Shown: piece by piece, positions 16,343-25,246 of the stretch | Layout: every line of letters begins with the position of its first letter | How positions within the stretch are numbered: the first letter of the stretch is position 1 | Source: Pseudomonadota bacterium | GTDB lineage: Bacteria; Pseudomonadota; Gammaproteobacteria; Burkholderiales; Burkholderiaceae_C | Reading direction: 5' to 3' | Assembly: GCA_018241265.1 (NCBI GenBank) | Contig: JAFEEF010000021.1 | Coordinates: 63,909-127,908 of the forward strand | Length of the DNA stretch: 64,000 bases | Made by a program: the position numbers and the translations under genes | The notes under the pieces: generated by a model | What the model saw: only the letters and a program-made list of their open reading frames with translations | Told to the model about the DNA's origin: nothing | The model's database searches: none

Positions 16343-18526
16343 TCACTTGAGCTGCATCCACAGGTAGCTGAACTCCAGCGCCTGCACGTGCGCGCGCTGC
16401 TCGTTGTCGGCCGCGCCGCCGTGGCCGCCTTCGATGTTCTCGTAGTACAGCACGTCGTGGCCCTGGGCGCGCATCAGCGCGGCCATCTTGCGCGCATGGC
16501 CGGGGTGCACGCGGTCGTCACGCGTCGAGGTCGTGAAGAGGATGCGCGGGTACTTGCCCTCGGGCAACATGTTCTGGTAAGGGCTGTACTTCGAGATGTA
16601 GGCCCACTGCGCCGGATCGTCCGGGTCGCCGTATTCGGCCATCCACGAGGCGCCCGCCAGCAGCTTGTGGTAGCGCCGCATGTCGAGCAGCGGCACCTGG
16701 CAGACGATCGCGTTGAAGAGGTCGGGCCGCTGCGTCAGCATCGCGCCCATCAGCAGGCCGCCGTTGCTGCCGCCTTCGATGCCGAGGTGGCGCGACGTCG
16801 TGATCCTGCGGGCGATCAGGTCTTCGGCCACGGCGATGAAATCGTCGTAGCTCTTCTGCTTGTTCTCCTTCACCGCGGCCTGATGCCAGCCGGGGCCGAA
16901 CTCGCCGCCGCCGCGGATGTTGGCGATGACCAGCACGCCGCCGCGCGTGTACCAGGCATTGCCGAATGCGCGCGAATACCACGGTTGCTCGGACACCTCG
17001 AAGCCGCCATAGCCGTAGAGCAGGGTCGGAGCGCCGCCGGCCGGCAGATGGTCGGCGTCCATGCCCTTGGGCCAGACGACGAAGTAGGGCACGCGCGTGC
17101 CGTCCTTGCTCTTCGCGAACGCCTGTTCGACGTGCATGCCGGTCGAATCGAACGCGGCCGGCAACGCCTTCAGCCGCTCGCGCGCATCGGTGCCGGTCTT
17201 GCCGAGCAGCAGCGAATCGGGCGTCAGGAAGTCGGTGTAGCTGACGAGGTAGTTCTCGCCGAGCGGATCGTCGGCGATCTCGTTGTCGTGCAGGCTGGCG
17301 ACCGACAGCGTGCCGGGGAAGGGCGCATCGATCGCCCGCCTGGCGTAGCTGCCGTCGGCGTTGCGGCGCCACTCCTCGAGGCGGCTCGCGACGTTGTCCA
17401 GCACGTTGACGACGACGGCCTGGCGGGTCGTCGTGAAGCCGTCCAGCGAGCGCGTCGCGGTCGGCTCGAAGAGCACCGTGTAGCGGCGCTCGCCCGCGAG
17501 GTAGGCGCGCGCGTCCGTGGCCAGCAGCGACCCGCGCGCATAGGTGCGGCCGCCCGACGTCAGGTCGCTGCGCAGTTCGATCAGCAGGCTGTCGGCCTTG
17601 TCGCCGACGCTGTTCCAGAAGACGTAGGACGCATCCTCCGGCAGGTCGAACGGCACCAGCTTGCCGTTGCCGTCGAGCAGGAAGCGCTTGTGGCGATAGA
17701 AATCGAGGGCGCGGCTGAACACGGTGCGCCGGAAGCCGGGCGTCGGGTCGTACTCGACGCCCGCCGCCACGTCCTTGGCTTCGCCCTCGAACGCCGTCAC
17801 GGCCTCGGACAGCGGCGTGCCGCGCTTCCAGCGCTTGACGATGCGCGGATAGCCCGAATCGGTCATCGAGCCCGGGCCGAAGTCGGTGCCGACGTAGAGC
17901 GTGTCGGCATCGATCCAGGTCACGTCGGACTTCGCCTCGGGCAGCTTGAAGCCGTCGTCGACGAAGCGCTTCGTCACGGTGTCGAACTCGCGGACCACCT
18001 TGGCATCGGCGCCGCCGCGCGACAGGCTGACGAGGCAGCGACGGTAGTCGGGGGCCAGGCAGAGCGCGCCGCCCCAGACCCAGTTCTCCTTCTCGGCGGC
18101 CGCGAGCGCGTCGAGGTCGATCACGGTCTCCCAGGCCGGCTCGGGCTTGCGGTAATCGGCCAGCGTCGTGCGCCGCCACAGGCCGCGCTTGTGGCCTTCG
18201 TCCTGCCACAGGTTGTAGAGCCAGTCGCCGCGCCGCGCGATCTGCGGTATGCGGTCCTTCGCGTCGAGGAGCGCGAGCAGCTTGTCCTGCAGCGGTGCGA
18301 AGCCGGGCTGCGCCTCGAGCACCTTCTGCGACTCGGCGTTGCGCTCGCGCACCCAGGCGAGCGCACGCTCGCCCTGCACTTCCTCGAGCCAGGGGAACGG
18401 GTCGGACGTGGCGGTGGCGATCGGCGCGTCGGGAGTCGTGGCGGATGGAGCGGACATGGCGGAGGTGCAAAGCGTGGCGAAGGTCAGGCTGGTCAGCCCG
18501 GCCGCCAGCAGGTGGCGTGTCTTCAT
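16343..18526 (-). CDS. Exported prolyl oligopeptidase (S9A family)
   Basis: 727-aa peptidase. An N-terminal signal peptide (KTRHLLAAGLTSLTFATLCTSAMSA) sends it to the periplasm. The central beta-propeller (about 90-440) is followed by an alpha/beta-hydrolase domain with nucleophile Ser in GIEGGSNGGLLMGA, Asp in TSTRDDRVHPGHARKM and His in NIEGGHGGAADNEQ. These cleave proline-containing peptides up to about 30 residues. Met at 18526 is the only start that gives a signal peptide; the longer open frame upstream runs through a convergent gene and is spurious. It lies 7 bases beyond the GNAT gene in the same direction, so the two may be co-transcribed. Confidence 0.92.
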   Translation of the reverse strand: MKTRHLLAAGLTSLTFATLCTSAMSAPSATTPDAPIATATSDPFPWLEEVQGERALAWVRERNAESQKVLEAQPGFAPLQDKLLALLDAKDRIPQIARRGDWLYNLWQDEGHKRGLWRRTTLADYRKPEPAWETVIDLDALAAAEKENWVWGGALCLAPDYRRCLVSLSRGGADAKVVREFDTVTKRFVDDGFKLPEAKSDVTWIDADTLYVGTDFGPGSMTDSGYPRIVKRWKRGTPLSEAVTAFEGEAKDVAAGVEYDPTPGFRRTVFSRALDFYRHKRFLLDGNGKLVPFDLPEDASYVFWNSVGDKADSLLIELRSDLTSGGRTYARGSLLATDARAYLAGERRYTVLFEPTATRSLDGFTTTRQAVVVNVLDNVASRLEEWRRNADGSYARRAIDAPFPGTLSVASLHDNEIADDPLGENYLVSYTDFLTPDSLLLGKTGTDARERLKALPAAFDSTGMHVEQAFAKSKDGTRVPYFVVWPKGMDADHLPAGGAPTLLYGYGGFEVSEQPWYSRAFGNAWYTRGGVLVIANIRGGGEFGPGWHQAAVKENKQKSYDDFIAVAEDLIARRITTSRHLGIEGGSNGGLLMGAMLTQRPDLFNAIVCQVPLLDMRRYHKLLAGASWMAEYGDPDDPAQWAYISKYSPYQNMLPEGKYPRILFTTSTRDDRVHPGHARKMAALMRAQGHDVLYYENIEGGHGGAADNEQRAHVQALEFSYLWMQLK

Positions 18527-18533
18527 GGGACTT

Positions 18534-18815
18534 TCAAGCGGGGGCGAGTAGGTTCGCCGTTTCGGGATGACGGCGCATGTAGGCGCGCGCGTACGAGCAT
18601 AGCGGTCGCACCTTGTAGCCGTGATCGCGGGCGTAGTCCAGCAACGTCCGCATGAGCTGTGCGGCGATGCCCTGGCCTTGCAGCTGCGGCGCGACCTCGG
18701 TGTGCGTGACGAGCATCGTGCCGTCGCTGAGGCGGTAGTCGGCGACGCAGGGGTGGCCGTCGACGCGGGCCTCGAAGCGGCCTTGCTCGGGATGGTGGCG
18801 GATGTCGAGCTGCAT
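18534..18815 (-). CDS. Short GNAT-type N-acetyltransferase (YjdJ/GCN5-related)
   Basis: 93-aa protein of the compact GNAT family. It has an N-terminal beta sheet (FEARVDGHPCVADYRLSDG), the acetyl-CoA pyrophosphate-binding loop VAPQLQGQGIAAQLMRTLL (Q-x-x-G-x-G/A type) and the conserved YKVRPLCSYARAYMRRHPE end that defines the short YjdJ/Gtn-like clade. Substrates of this clade are largely unknown. It is the upstream partner of the prolyl oligopeptidase. Confidence 0.85.
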   Translation of the reverse strand: MQLDIRHHPEQGRFEARVDGHPCVADYRLSDGTMLVTHTEVAPQLQGQGIAAQLMRTLLDYARDHGYKVRPLCSYARAYMRRHPETANLLAPA

Positions 18816-18920
18816 GAGGATCCGACGCTCGTGGGAACCGCATTGTCCGACAGAGGCGCTCGCCGCGTGCGCCGCGCCGGTGCATCATCCGCCGACCAGA
18901 TCACGCAGGAGCACGCCGCC

Positions 18921-20288
18921 ATGTCCGAGCCAGAGTTCGACCTGTTCGTGATCGGCGCCGGCAGCGCCGGCGTGCGTTGCGGCCGGCTGGCCGCGCAACG
19001 CGGCGTGCGCGTCGCGGTCGCCGAGAACGACGCGCCGGGCGGCACCTGCGTGAACCGCGGCTGCATCCCGAAGAAGCTCTACAGCTACGCGGCGCACTAC
19101 CACGAGGACTTCGAGGATGCGCGGGGCTACGGCTGGCGGGTCGGCGCGGCGAGCTTCGACTGGCCGACCCTGAAGCGCCGGCGCGCTGCCGAGATCGAGC
19201 GGCTGAATGCCGTCTACGCCGGCGTGCTGGAGATGGCCGGCGCGACCCTGCTGCGCGGGCAGGCGCGCATCGTCGAGCCCGGCGTCGTCGAGCTGACCGA
19301 TGCCGGCGGCACGCGGCGCCATCGGGCACGCCGCATCGTCATCGCGACCGGGGCCGAGCCTGCGGTGCCGCCGTGGCCGGGCGCGGCGCTCGCGGTGAGC
19401 TCGGACGAGATGTTCGACCTGCCGGCGTTCCCGCATCGCCTCGCCGTCATCGGCGGCGGCTACATCGCCTGCGAGTTCGCGTCGATCTTCCGCGGCCTGG
19501 GCGCCGAGGTGACGCAGGTCTACCGCGGCACGCACGTGCTGCGCGGCTTCGACGACGACGTGCGCGCCTTCGTCGCGGCCGAGATGGCGAAGAAGGGCGT
19601 CGCGCTGCACGCCGCGCGCCGCGTCGCGCGCCTCGAGCGCGCCGATGCCGGCGTGCTCCTGGTGCTCGACGACGGCACCGAGCTCCAGGCCGACACCGTG
19701 CTGCAGGCGATCGGCCGCGTGCCGCGCACCAGAGGGCTCGGCCTCGAAGCGCTCGGCGTCGCGCTCGATGCCAACGGCGCGGTGCGCGTCGATGAAGGCT
19801 ATGCGACCAACGTGCCCGGCCTCCATGCGATCGGCGACGTCATCGATCGCGTGCAGCTCACGCCGGTGGCGCTGGCCGAGGCGATGGCATTGATCGACCG
19901 GCTCTACGGCGACGGCACGCGGCAGGTCGACTACGAGCACGTGCCGACCGCCGTCTTCACGCATCCGAACATCGGCACGGTGGGCCTGAGCGAGGCCGAT
20001 GCGCGTGCGCGCTACGAGCGCGTGCGCGTCTACCGCAGCGACTTCAGGGCGCTCAAGCACACGCTGACGGGGCGCGGCGAGCGCACGCTCGTCAAGCTCG
20101 TCGTCGATGCGGCGAGCGATCGCGTCGTCGGCCTGCACATGGTGGGCGCCGATGCGGGCGAGATCGTGCAGGGCTTCGCGGTCGCGATGCGCGCCGGCGC
20201 GACCAAGGCCTGCTTCGACAGCACGATCGGCATCCATCCGACGATGGCGGAGGAGTTCGTTACGCTGCGCGAGCCGGTGATGGCATGA
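18921..20288 (+). CDS. gor: Glutathione-disulfide reductase
   Basis: 455-aa NADPH- and FAD-dependent disulfide reductase of the cytosol, restoring reduced glutathione. FAD motif VIGAGSAGVRCGRLA is near residue 10, and the redox-active disulfide lies in GGTCVNRGCIPKKLYSYAAH (the GTCVNxGCxPKK form is specific to Gor and trypanothione reductases). The NADPH motif is IGGGYIACEFASIFRGLGAEV, and the C-terminal His-Glu pair is in IGIHPTMAEEF. The start MSEPEFDLF follows GCAGGAGCACGCCGCC; an upstream in-frame extension overlaps the divergent acetyltransferase and is unlikely. Confidence 0.93.
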   Translation: MSEPEFDLFVIGAGSAGVRCGRLAAQRGVRVAVAENDAPGGTCVNRGCIPKKLYSYAAHYHEDFEDARGYGWRVGAASFDWPTLKRRRAAEIERLNAVYAGVLEMAGATLLRGQARIVEPGVVELTDAGGTRRHRARRIVIATGAEPAVPPWPGAALAVSSDEMFDLPAFPHRLAVIGGGYIACEFASIFRGLGAEVTQVYRGTHVLRGFDDDVRAFVAAEMAKKGVALHAARRVARLERADAGVLLVLDDGTELQADTVLQAIGRVPRTRGLGLEALGVALDANGAVRVDEGYATNVPGLHAIGDVIDRVQLTPVALAEAMALIDRLYGDGTRQVDYEHVPTAVFTHPNIGTVGLSEADARARYERVRVYRSDFRALKHTLTGRGERTLVKLVVDAASDRVVGLHMVGADAGEIVQGFAVAMRAGATKACFDSTIGIHPTMAEEFVTLREPVMA

Positions 20289-20317
20289 TTTCGCCTTTCA
20301 GCCCCACGGTAGCTGTC

Positions 20318-20944
20318 ATGCGTTCTGCTCTCTCCACCAGTCTCCTGGCCCTTGCGCTGATCGGCGCGTCCGCGTGGGCCGCCGATCCGCCGAAGGCTCC
20401 TGCCAAGAAGACGCCGCTCCTGACCAAGGAGCAGCTCGCGGCCTGCCTGTCGATGCAGAAGAGCGTGCAGGCGCATGCCGATGCGACCTTCAAGGAACAG
20501 AGCGAGGTGAAGGACGCCAAGGCCGACCTCGACCGCCGCACCGCCGACCTGCAGGCGCAGAAGGCCGACATCGCGACCAGGCAGGCGGCCTTGAAGGACC
20601 AGAAGGATGAGGCCGAGCGCCGCAACAACGCGCTGAAGGAAGAACAGACGACCATCAAGACGAGCGACAAGGCAGCGGTCGAGGCGTTCAACGCCAAGCT
20701 GAAGGACAACCAGGCGGCCGTCGACGCGTTCAATGCCAAGCGCGACGAACTGCAGAAGCTGGCCGACGATTTCAATGCCAAGGTGGGAGAACGCGACAAG
20801 CTGGTCGACGCGTTCAACACCCGTAACGCCGCCTACAACACCGACTTCGATGCGCTGCAGACCGAGCGCGACGCGTTCGCCGCCAAGTGCGGCGACCGGC
20901 GCTACTTCGAGGACGACGAGACGGCCATCAAGAAGGGCAAGTAG
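20318..20944 (+). CDS. Periplasmic coiled-coil protein of unknown function
   Basis: 208-aa product with a signal peptide (RSALSTSLLALALIGASAWA). The mature part is largely charged helix with heptad-like spacing (residues about 45-170, e.g. DLDRRTADLQAQKADIATR), so an extended coiled coil is likely. It has two cysteines, one near the start (LAACLSMQ) and one near the end (AAKCGDRRYF), that could form an intramolecular or intermolecular disulfide. The frame also has an ATG at 20285 overlapping the gor stop (ATGA); the 20318 Met was chosen for its better signal peptide. Coupling to gor may hint at envelope redox, but function is not recognised. Confidence 0.7.
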   Translation: MRSALSTSLLALALIGASAWAADPPKAPAKKTPLLTKEQLAACLSMQKSVQAHADATFKEQSEVKDAKADLDRRTADLQAQKADIATRQAALKDQKDEAERRNNALKEEQTTIKTSDKAAVEAFNAKLKDNQAAVDAFNAKRDELQKLADDFNAKVGERDKLVDAFNTRNAAYNTDFDALQTERDAFAAKCGDRRYFEDDETAIKKGK

Positions 20945-21021
20945 CCCGGGTTGCCCACGCGCCGGGACAGGGTGGCGCGCGCTCCTAGAATCGGCGCCTT
21001 CTCAAACCCGAGAACCTTCCG

Positions 21022-23085
21022 ATGAGCCTTGCCACGAGCAACCCGCTGCTGGCACCCTGGGATACGCCGTTCGAGCTGCCGCCGTTCGACCGCATCCGAT
21101 CCGAGCATTTCGAGCCCGCGTTCGACGCGGCGCTCGCCGCCCATCTGGCCGAGATCGACGCGATCGGCGCGCAGGCGGCCGCACCGACGTTCGACAACAC
21201 GATCGCGGCGTTCGATGCGTCGGGGCGCCTGCTCGCACGCGTCGACGGCGTGTTCTCCAACCTGGCATCGAGCGAGACCTCGCCCGAACTGCAGGCGGTG
21301 CAGCGCCGCATGGCGCCGCGTCTGGCGGCGCACCGCAGCGAGGTCTACATGCACGCGGCGCTCCATGCGCGCATCGCGGCGCTGCATGCCGAGCGCCACC
21401 GCCTCGACCTGACCGCCGAACAACGCCGCCTGATCGAGCGCTTCCACGTCGACTTCGTGCGCGCCGGCGCCGCGTTCGCGCCGGCCGAGCAGGCGCGCTA
21501 TGCGCAGATCATGGGCCGGCTCGCCGAGCTGACGACGCGCTTCGGCCAGAACGTCCTCGCCGACGAGAACGCATACCGGCTCGTGCTGCGCACCGAAGCC
21601 GAAATGGCCGGGCTGCCCGACTTCGTGCGGGCCGCGGCGCGCGAGGCGGCCCGCGAGCGCGGCATCGAGGACGGCCTGCTGGTCACGCTCTCGCGCTCGC
21701 ACATCGTGCCGTTCCTGACCTTCTCCGAGCGGCGCGACCTGCGCGAGGCGGCCTGGCGTGCATGGACGAGCCGCGGCGAGCATGCGGGCGACAACGACAA
21801 CCGCGCGATCGCCGCCGAGATCCTCGCGCTGCGCCACGAGCAGGCGCGCCTGCATGGTCATGCGAGCTTTGCCGACTATGCGCTCGCCGACACGATGGCC
21901 GGCCGACCGGCAGCGGTCGCGCACTTGCTCGAGCAGGTGTGGGAGCCGGCCAAGGCCCGGGCCGACGAGGAGCGCGCCGCGCTGCAGGCGCTCGCGCTGT
22001 CGCGCGGCGAGACCCTGCGGATCGAGCCGTGGGACTGGCGCTGCTACGCCGAGAAGGTGCGGCAGGTGCGCTATGGGCTCGACGAGGCCGCGATCAAGCC
22101 GTACTTCCCGCTGGCCCGCATGGTCGAGGCGGTGTTCGACTGCGCATCGCGCCTGTTCGGCGTGCGCTTCGTCGCGCGCGACGACATTCCGGCCTACCAC
22201 CCGGACGTCAAGGTCTACGAGGTCCGTGGCGCCGAAGACGCGGTGATCGGCATCTTCCTGCACGACAACCATGCGCGCGCCACCAAGCGCAGCGGCGCCT
22301 GGATGAGCTCGTTCCGGCGCCAGTCGCGCAACGGCGATGCGGTGACGCCGGTCGTCGTCAACAACAACAACTTCGCCAAGGGCGCGCCGGGCGAGCCGAC
22401 GCTGCTGAGCTACGACGATGCGGTGACCTTGTTCCACGAGTTCGGCCACGGCCTGCACGGCCTGCTCTCGAGCGTCACCTACGACCGGCTGTCCGGCACC
22501 AGCGTGCTGCGCGACTTCGTCGAGCTGCCGTCGCAGCTCTTCGAGCACTGGCTCGCCGAGCCCGAGGTGCTGAAGCGCCATGCTCGCCACTACCGCACCG
22601 GCGAGCCCATCCCCGATGCGCTGATCGACAAGCTGCTCGCCGCACGCCACTTCAACCAGGGCTACGAGACGGTGCGCTACACGGCGTCGGCGCTGGTCGA
22701 CATGGCCGCGCATGCGCGGCCCGACGGCCAGCGCATCGACGACGTCGTCGCGTTCGAAGCTGCGGAATTGGCGCGGCTCGGGCTGCCGGACGGCACCGGC
22801 CTCAACCATCGGCTGACGCACTTTCAGCACCTGTTCGCCGGCTCGGGCTATGCGGCCGGCTACTACGTCTACCTGTGGGCCGAGGTGCTCGAAGCCGACG
22901 GCTACGACGCTTTCGTCGAGGCCGGCAATCCGTTCGATGCCGAGGTCGCCGGGCGGTTGCGCCGCTACATCTATTCGGCCGGCAACTCGCTCGAGCCCGG
23001 CGAGGCGTATCGCGCATTCCGCGGCCGCGCACCCACGGTCGCGCCGATGCTGCGCCAGCGCGGGCTGCCGGTGCCGACGCCGTAG
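21022..23085 (+). CDS. M3-family oligopeptidase (oligopeptidase A / Dcp type)
   Basis: 687-aa zinc metallopeptidase of the thimet oligopeptidase family. The zinc site is LFHEFGHGLHGLLS (HEFGH) with the downstream glutamate in the SGTSVLRDFVELPSQ region. The C-terminal half has the usual YTASALVDMAAH and SGYAAGYYVYLWAEVLEADGY blocks. No signal peptide is visible (SLATSNPLLAPWDTPFELPP), so it is cytoplasmic and probably degrades signal peptides and short peptides. Opening PLLAPWDTPFELPPFDRIRSEH is common to PrlC and Dcp; the length of 687 is between them and I cannot decide. A TAGAAT -10-like box lies at 20986-20991. Confidence 0.92.
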   Translation: MSLATSNPLLAPWDTPFELPPFDRIRSEHFEPAFDAALAAHLAEIDAIGAQAAAPTFDNTIAAFDASGRLLARVDGVFSNLASSETSPELQAVQRRMAPRLAAHRSEVYMHAALHARIAALHAERHRLDLTAEQRRLIERFHVDFVRAGAAFAPAEQARYAQIMGRLAELTTRFGQNVLADENAYRLVLRTEAEMAGLPDFVRAAAREAARERGIEDGLLVTLSRSHIVPFLTFSERRDLREAAWRAWTSRGEHAGDNDNRAIAAEILALRHEQARLHGHASFADYALADTMAGRPAAVAHLLEQVWEPAKARADEERAALQALALSRGETLRIEPWDWRCYAEKVRQVRYGLDEAAIKPYFPLARMVEAVFDCASRLFGVRFVARDDIPAYHPDVKVYEVRGAEDAVIGIFLHDNHARATKRSGAWMSSFRRQSRNGDAVTPVVVNNNNFAKGAPGEPTLLSYDDAVTLFHEFGHGLHGLLSSVTYDRLSGTSVLRDFVELPSQLFEHWLAEPEVLKRHARHYRTGEPIPDALIDKLLAARHFNQGYETVRYTASALVDMAAHARPDGQRIDDVVAFEAAELARLGLPDGTGLNHRLTHFQHLFAGSGYAAGYYVYLWAEVLEADGYDAFVEAGNPFDAEVAGRLRRYIYSAGNSLEPGEAYRAFRGRAPTVAPMLRQRGLPVPTP

Positions 23086-23115
23086 ACGCGGCGGTCCTGG
23101 CGGCGGGCTGCGCCG

Positions 23116-24153
23116 TCAGGCGCCGGCGACCTCGAGCACGAGCTTGCCGAAGTTGGCGCCGCTGAAGAGCTTCAGCAGGCTTTCGGGGAAGGTCTCGAGA
23201 CCGACCACGACGTCCTCCTTGCTCTTCATGCGGCCGTCCTTCAGGTAGCCGGCCAGTTCCTTGACGGCGATCGGGTAGCGGTCGGCGTAGTCGAACACGA
23301 CCATGCCTTCCATGCGCGCGCGGTTGACGAGCAGCGACAGGTAGTTGGCCGGGCCCTGCACCGGCGTCGTGTTGTTGTACTGGCTGATCGCGCCGCAGAT
23401 CACGATGCGCGCCTTGCGCGCGAGCCGCGTCAGCACGGCCTCGAGGATGTCGCCGCCGACATTGTCGAAATAGACGTCGACGCCCTGCGGGCAATGCTGC
23501 TTGAGGCCGGCCTTGACGTCGCCGGTCTTGTAGTCGATGCAGGCATCGAAGCCGAGCTCGTCGACGACCCAGGCACACTTCTCGGGGCCGCCGGCGATGC
23601 CGACGGCGCGGCAGCCCTTGATGCGCGCGAGCTGCCCGACGGTCTGCCCGACCGCGCCGGCCGCGCCCGACACGACGACGGTCTGTCCCGGCTGCGGCTG
23701 GCCGACATCGAGCAGCCCGAAGTAACCCGTCATGCCGGGCATGCCGAGCACGTTGAGCCACTGCGTCACGCTGCCGGCGGCGAGGTCGATCTTGAAGACG
23801 CCGCCGCGCTGCAGATCGTTCGGCGCCAGTGCCGCGTACTCCTGCACGCCGGGCCCGCAGCTCACGAGGTCGCCGACCGAGAACGCCGGCGTGGCCGATG
23901 CGATCACCTTCGCGACGCCGCTGGCCCGCATCACCTCGCCGATGCCGACCGGCGGGATGTAGCTCTTGCCTTCGTTCATCCAGCCGCGCATCGCGGGATC
24001 GAGCGACAGCGACAGCACCTTGACGACGATGCCGCCGTCGACCGGCGGCGCCACCGGTTCGGTCGTGAAGTTCCAGTCGTTGCGCGTCGGCAGGCCGTTC
24101 GGCCGGGCGGCAAGGCGGATCTGGTGGTTGGCGAGCGCGGCGAGATCGGTCAT
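23116..24153 (-). CDS. NADPH-dependent medium-chain reductase (leukotriene B4 dehydrogenase / CurA-like)
   Basis: 345-aa zinc-free MDR-family enzyme. The N-terminal GroES-like domain includes RLAARPNGLPTRNDWNFTTE and LSLSLDPAMRGWMNEGKSYI. The Rossmann domain has the nucleotide motif VVSGAAGAVGQTVGQLARIKG near residue 155, followed by GIAGGPEKCAWVVDELGFDA. These features match the alkenal/one reductases that reduce alpha,beta-unsaturated carbonyls, such as curcumin reductase CurA and quinone-type reductases. The start at 24153 has GGAGACTGCC before it and is favoured over Met four codons earlier. It probably acts in aldehyde or enone detoxification. Confidence 0.88.
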   Translation of the reverse strand: MTDLAALANHQIRLAARPNGLPTRNDWNFTTEPVAPPVDGGIVVKVLSLSLDPAMRGWMNEGKSYIPPVGIGEVMRASGVAKVIASATPAFSVGDLVSCGPGVQEYAALAPNDLQRGGVFKIDLAAGSVTQWLNVLGMPGMTGYFGLLDVGQPQPGQTVVVSGAAGAVGQTVGQLARIKGCRAVGIAGGPEKCAWVVDELGFDACIDYKTGDVKAGLKQHCPQGVDVYFDNVGGDILEAVLTRLARKARIVICGAISQYNNTTPVQGPANYLSLLVNRARMEGMVVFDYADRYPIAVKELAGYLKDGRMKSKEDVVVGLETFPESLLKLFSGANFGKLVLEVAGA

Positions 24154-24239
24154 GGCAGTCTCCATACGGGGCCGCCGATCTTAGGCGCCTCGCCTGCGCG
24201 TTCGCGTCGCCGACGCGACCAGCCCGCACGACCGCCGAC

Positions 24240-24268
24240 AAAAAAGCCGCTGCGACGGCAGCGGCTTT
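24240..24268 (-). terminator. Rho-independent terminator of the cold-shock gene
   Basis: Read on the minus strand, AGCCGCTGC / GCAGCGGCT form a perfect 9-bp stem with a 4-nt loop followed by TTTTTT. It lies 49 bases after the stop of the cold-shock gene. Confidence 0.9.
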
Positions 24269-24316
24269 CGTTCGCGCGGTGCGGGCCTTGCGGCCCGCAC
24301 TGCATCACGCACTACA

Positions 24317-24526
24317 TCACAGCGGGCGGATGTTGGCAGCCTGCAGGCCCTTCTGGCCCTGCTTGACTTCGAACTCGACGCGTTGGTTCTCGACCAGCGT
24401 CTTGAAGCCCGAGCCCTGGATGTCGCGGAAGTGGGCAAACAGATCGGCGCCGCCCGCGTCCTGTGCGATGAAGCCATAGCCCTTGGCTTCGTTGAACCAC
24501 TTCACGGTACCGGTTTGAGTCGTCAT
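24317..24526 (-). CDS. Cold-shock domain protein (CspA family)
   Basis: 69-aa single-domain RNA chaperone. The RNP1 motif is [12 protein letters not shown] and the RNP2-like strand reads LFAHFRDI, slightly different from the common VFVHF; the rest ([21 protein letters not shown]) matches the family. Start [11 protein letters not shown] at 24526 follows AGACAACCTTCC. The upstream region 24527-24791 (265 bases) holds the leader and promoter: a TTGACA-like -35 on the minus strand occurs at 24613-24618, giving a leader of roughly 60 nt. CspA genes usually have long structured leaders, but no cold-shock box is confirmed. Confidence 0.93.
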   Translation of the reverse strand: MTTQTGTVKWFNEAKGYGFIAQDAGGADLFAHFRDIQGSGFKTLVENQRVEFEVKQGQKGLQAANIRPL

Positions 24527-24791
24527 GGAAGGTTGTCTCTTTCGGAGAAAAGATAAATGCGCCGCACATGCAAGCGCATGCAGCAACACTCAAGCAACCA
24601 TCAGGGGATTTCTGTCAACGACGCCCGCGGCGAGAACCGCGCGGGAAGAGGGAAGAACCACGAGCTTGTCTTGCGTATGACTGTGGGGCCGCAATGTACA
24701 CGATTTGCCGCGTTGGCCAGGGGGAACATCGGCCGCGTGCCGCATCGCGCAAGCGGTTGTCGCAGAATCGACACGAACCGAGGAGAACTCG

Positions 24792-25244
24792 ATGGACTGG
24801 AAGCACGAAGGCGTGCGTGTGATCGCCGCCGATCAGCTCGATCCGAATACCGCGCAGACGCCCGGCATGGACCGCAAGGCAGCGATCGACTTCGCGCGTG
24901 TCGGCGCCCACAAGCTGTGGGCCGGCACCGTGCACATCCATCCGGATGCGAAGACCGGCGCCCACCATCATGGGCCGCTCGAGAGCGTCATCTACGTCGT
25001 GAAGGGACGCGCGCGCATGCGCTGGGGCGACCGGCTCGAATTCACCGCGGAGGCCGGTCCGGGCGACTTCATCTACGTGCCGCCCTACGTGCCGCACCAG
25101 GAGATCAACGCCAGCCCGACCGAGACGCTGGAGTGCGTGCTGGTGCGCAGCGACGGCGAGGCCGTGGCGATCAACCTCGACATCGAGCCGGTGGAGCGGC
25201 CCGAGTCGGTGCGCTGGATCGACCCGACCCATCCGCAAGGATGA
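24792..25244 (+). CDS. Cupin-domain protein
   Basis: 150-aa single-domain cupin. Metal-ligand motif 1 is GAHHHGPLESVIYVVKG (H-H/H, E) and motif 2 PGDFIYVPPYVPHQEIN (final His), so a divalent metal site is likely intact. The start follows GAGGAGAACTCG. Its stop overlaps the next gene's first ATG (ATGA), so it is coupled to a flavin-dependent oxidoreductase. Substrate is unknown; small cupins of this kind are often dioxygenases or isomerases. The gene runs divergently from the cold-shock gene. Confidence 0.82.
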   Translation: MDWKHEGVRVIAADQLDPNTAQTPGMDRKAAIDFARVGAHKLWAGTVHIHPDAKTGAHHHGPLESVIYVVKGRARMRWGDRLEFTAEAGPGDFIYVPPYVPHQEINASPTETLECVLVRSDGEAVAINLDIEPVERPESVRWIDPTHPQG

Positions 25245-25246
25245 CG

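Noticed and set aside
16388..18655. 755-codon plus-strand frame opposite the prolyl oligopeptidase
   Set aside because: No motif; antisense to a gene with a full catalytic triad.
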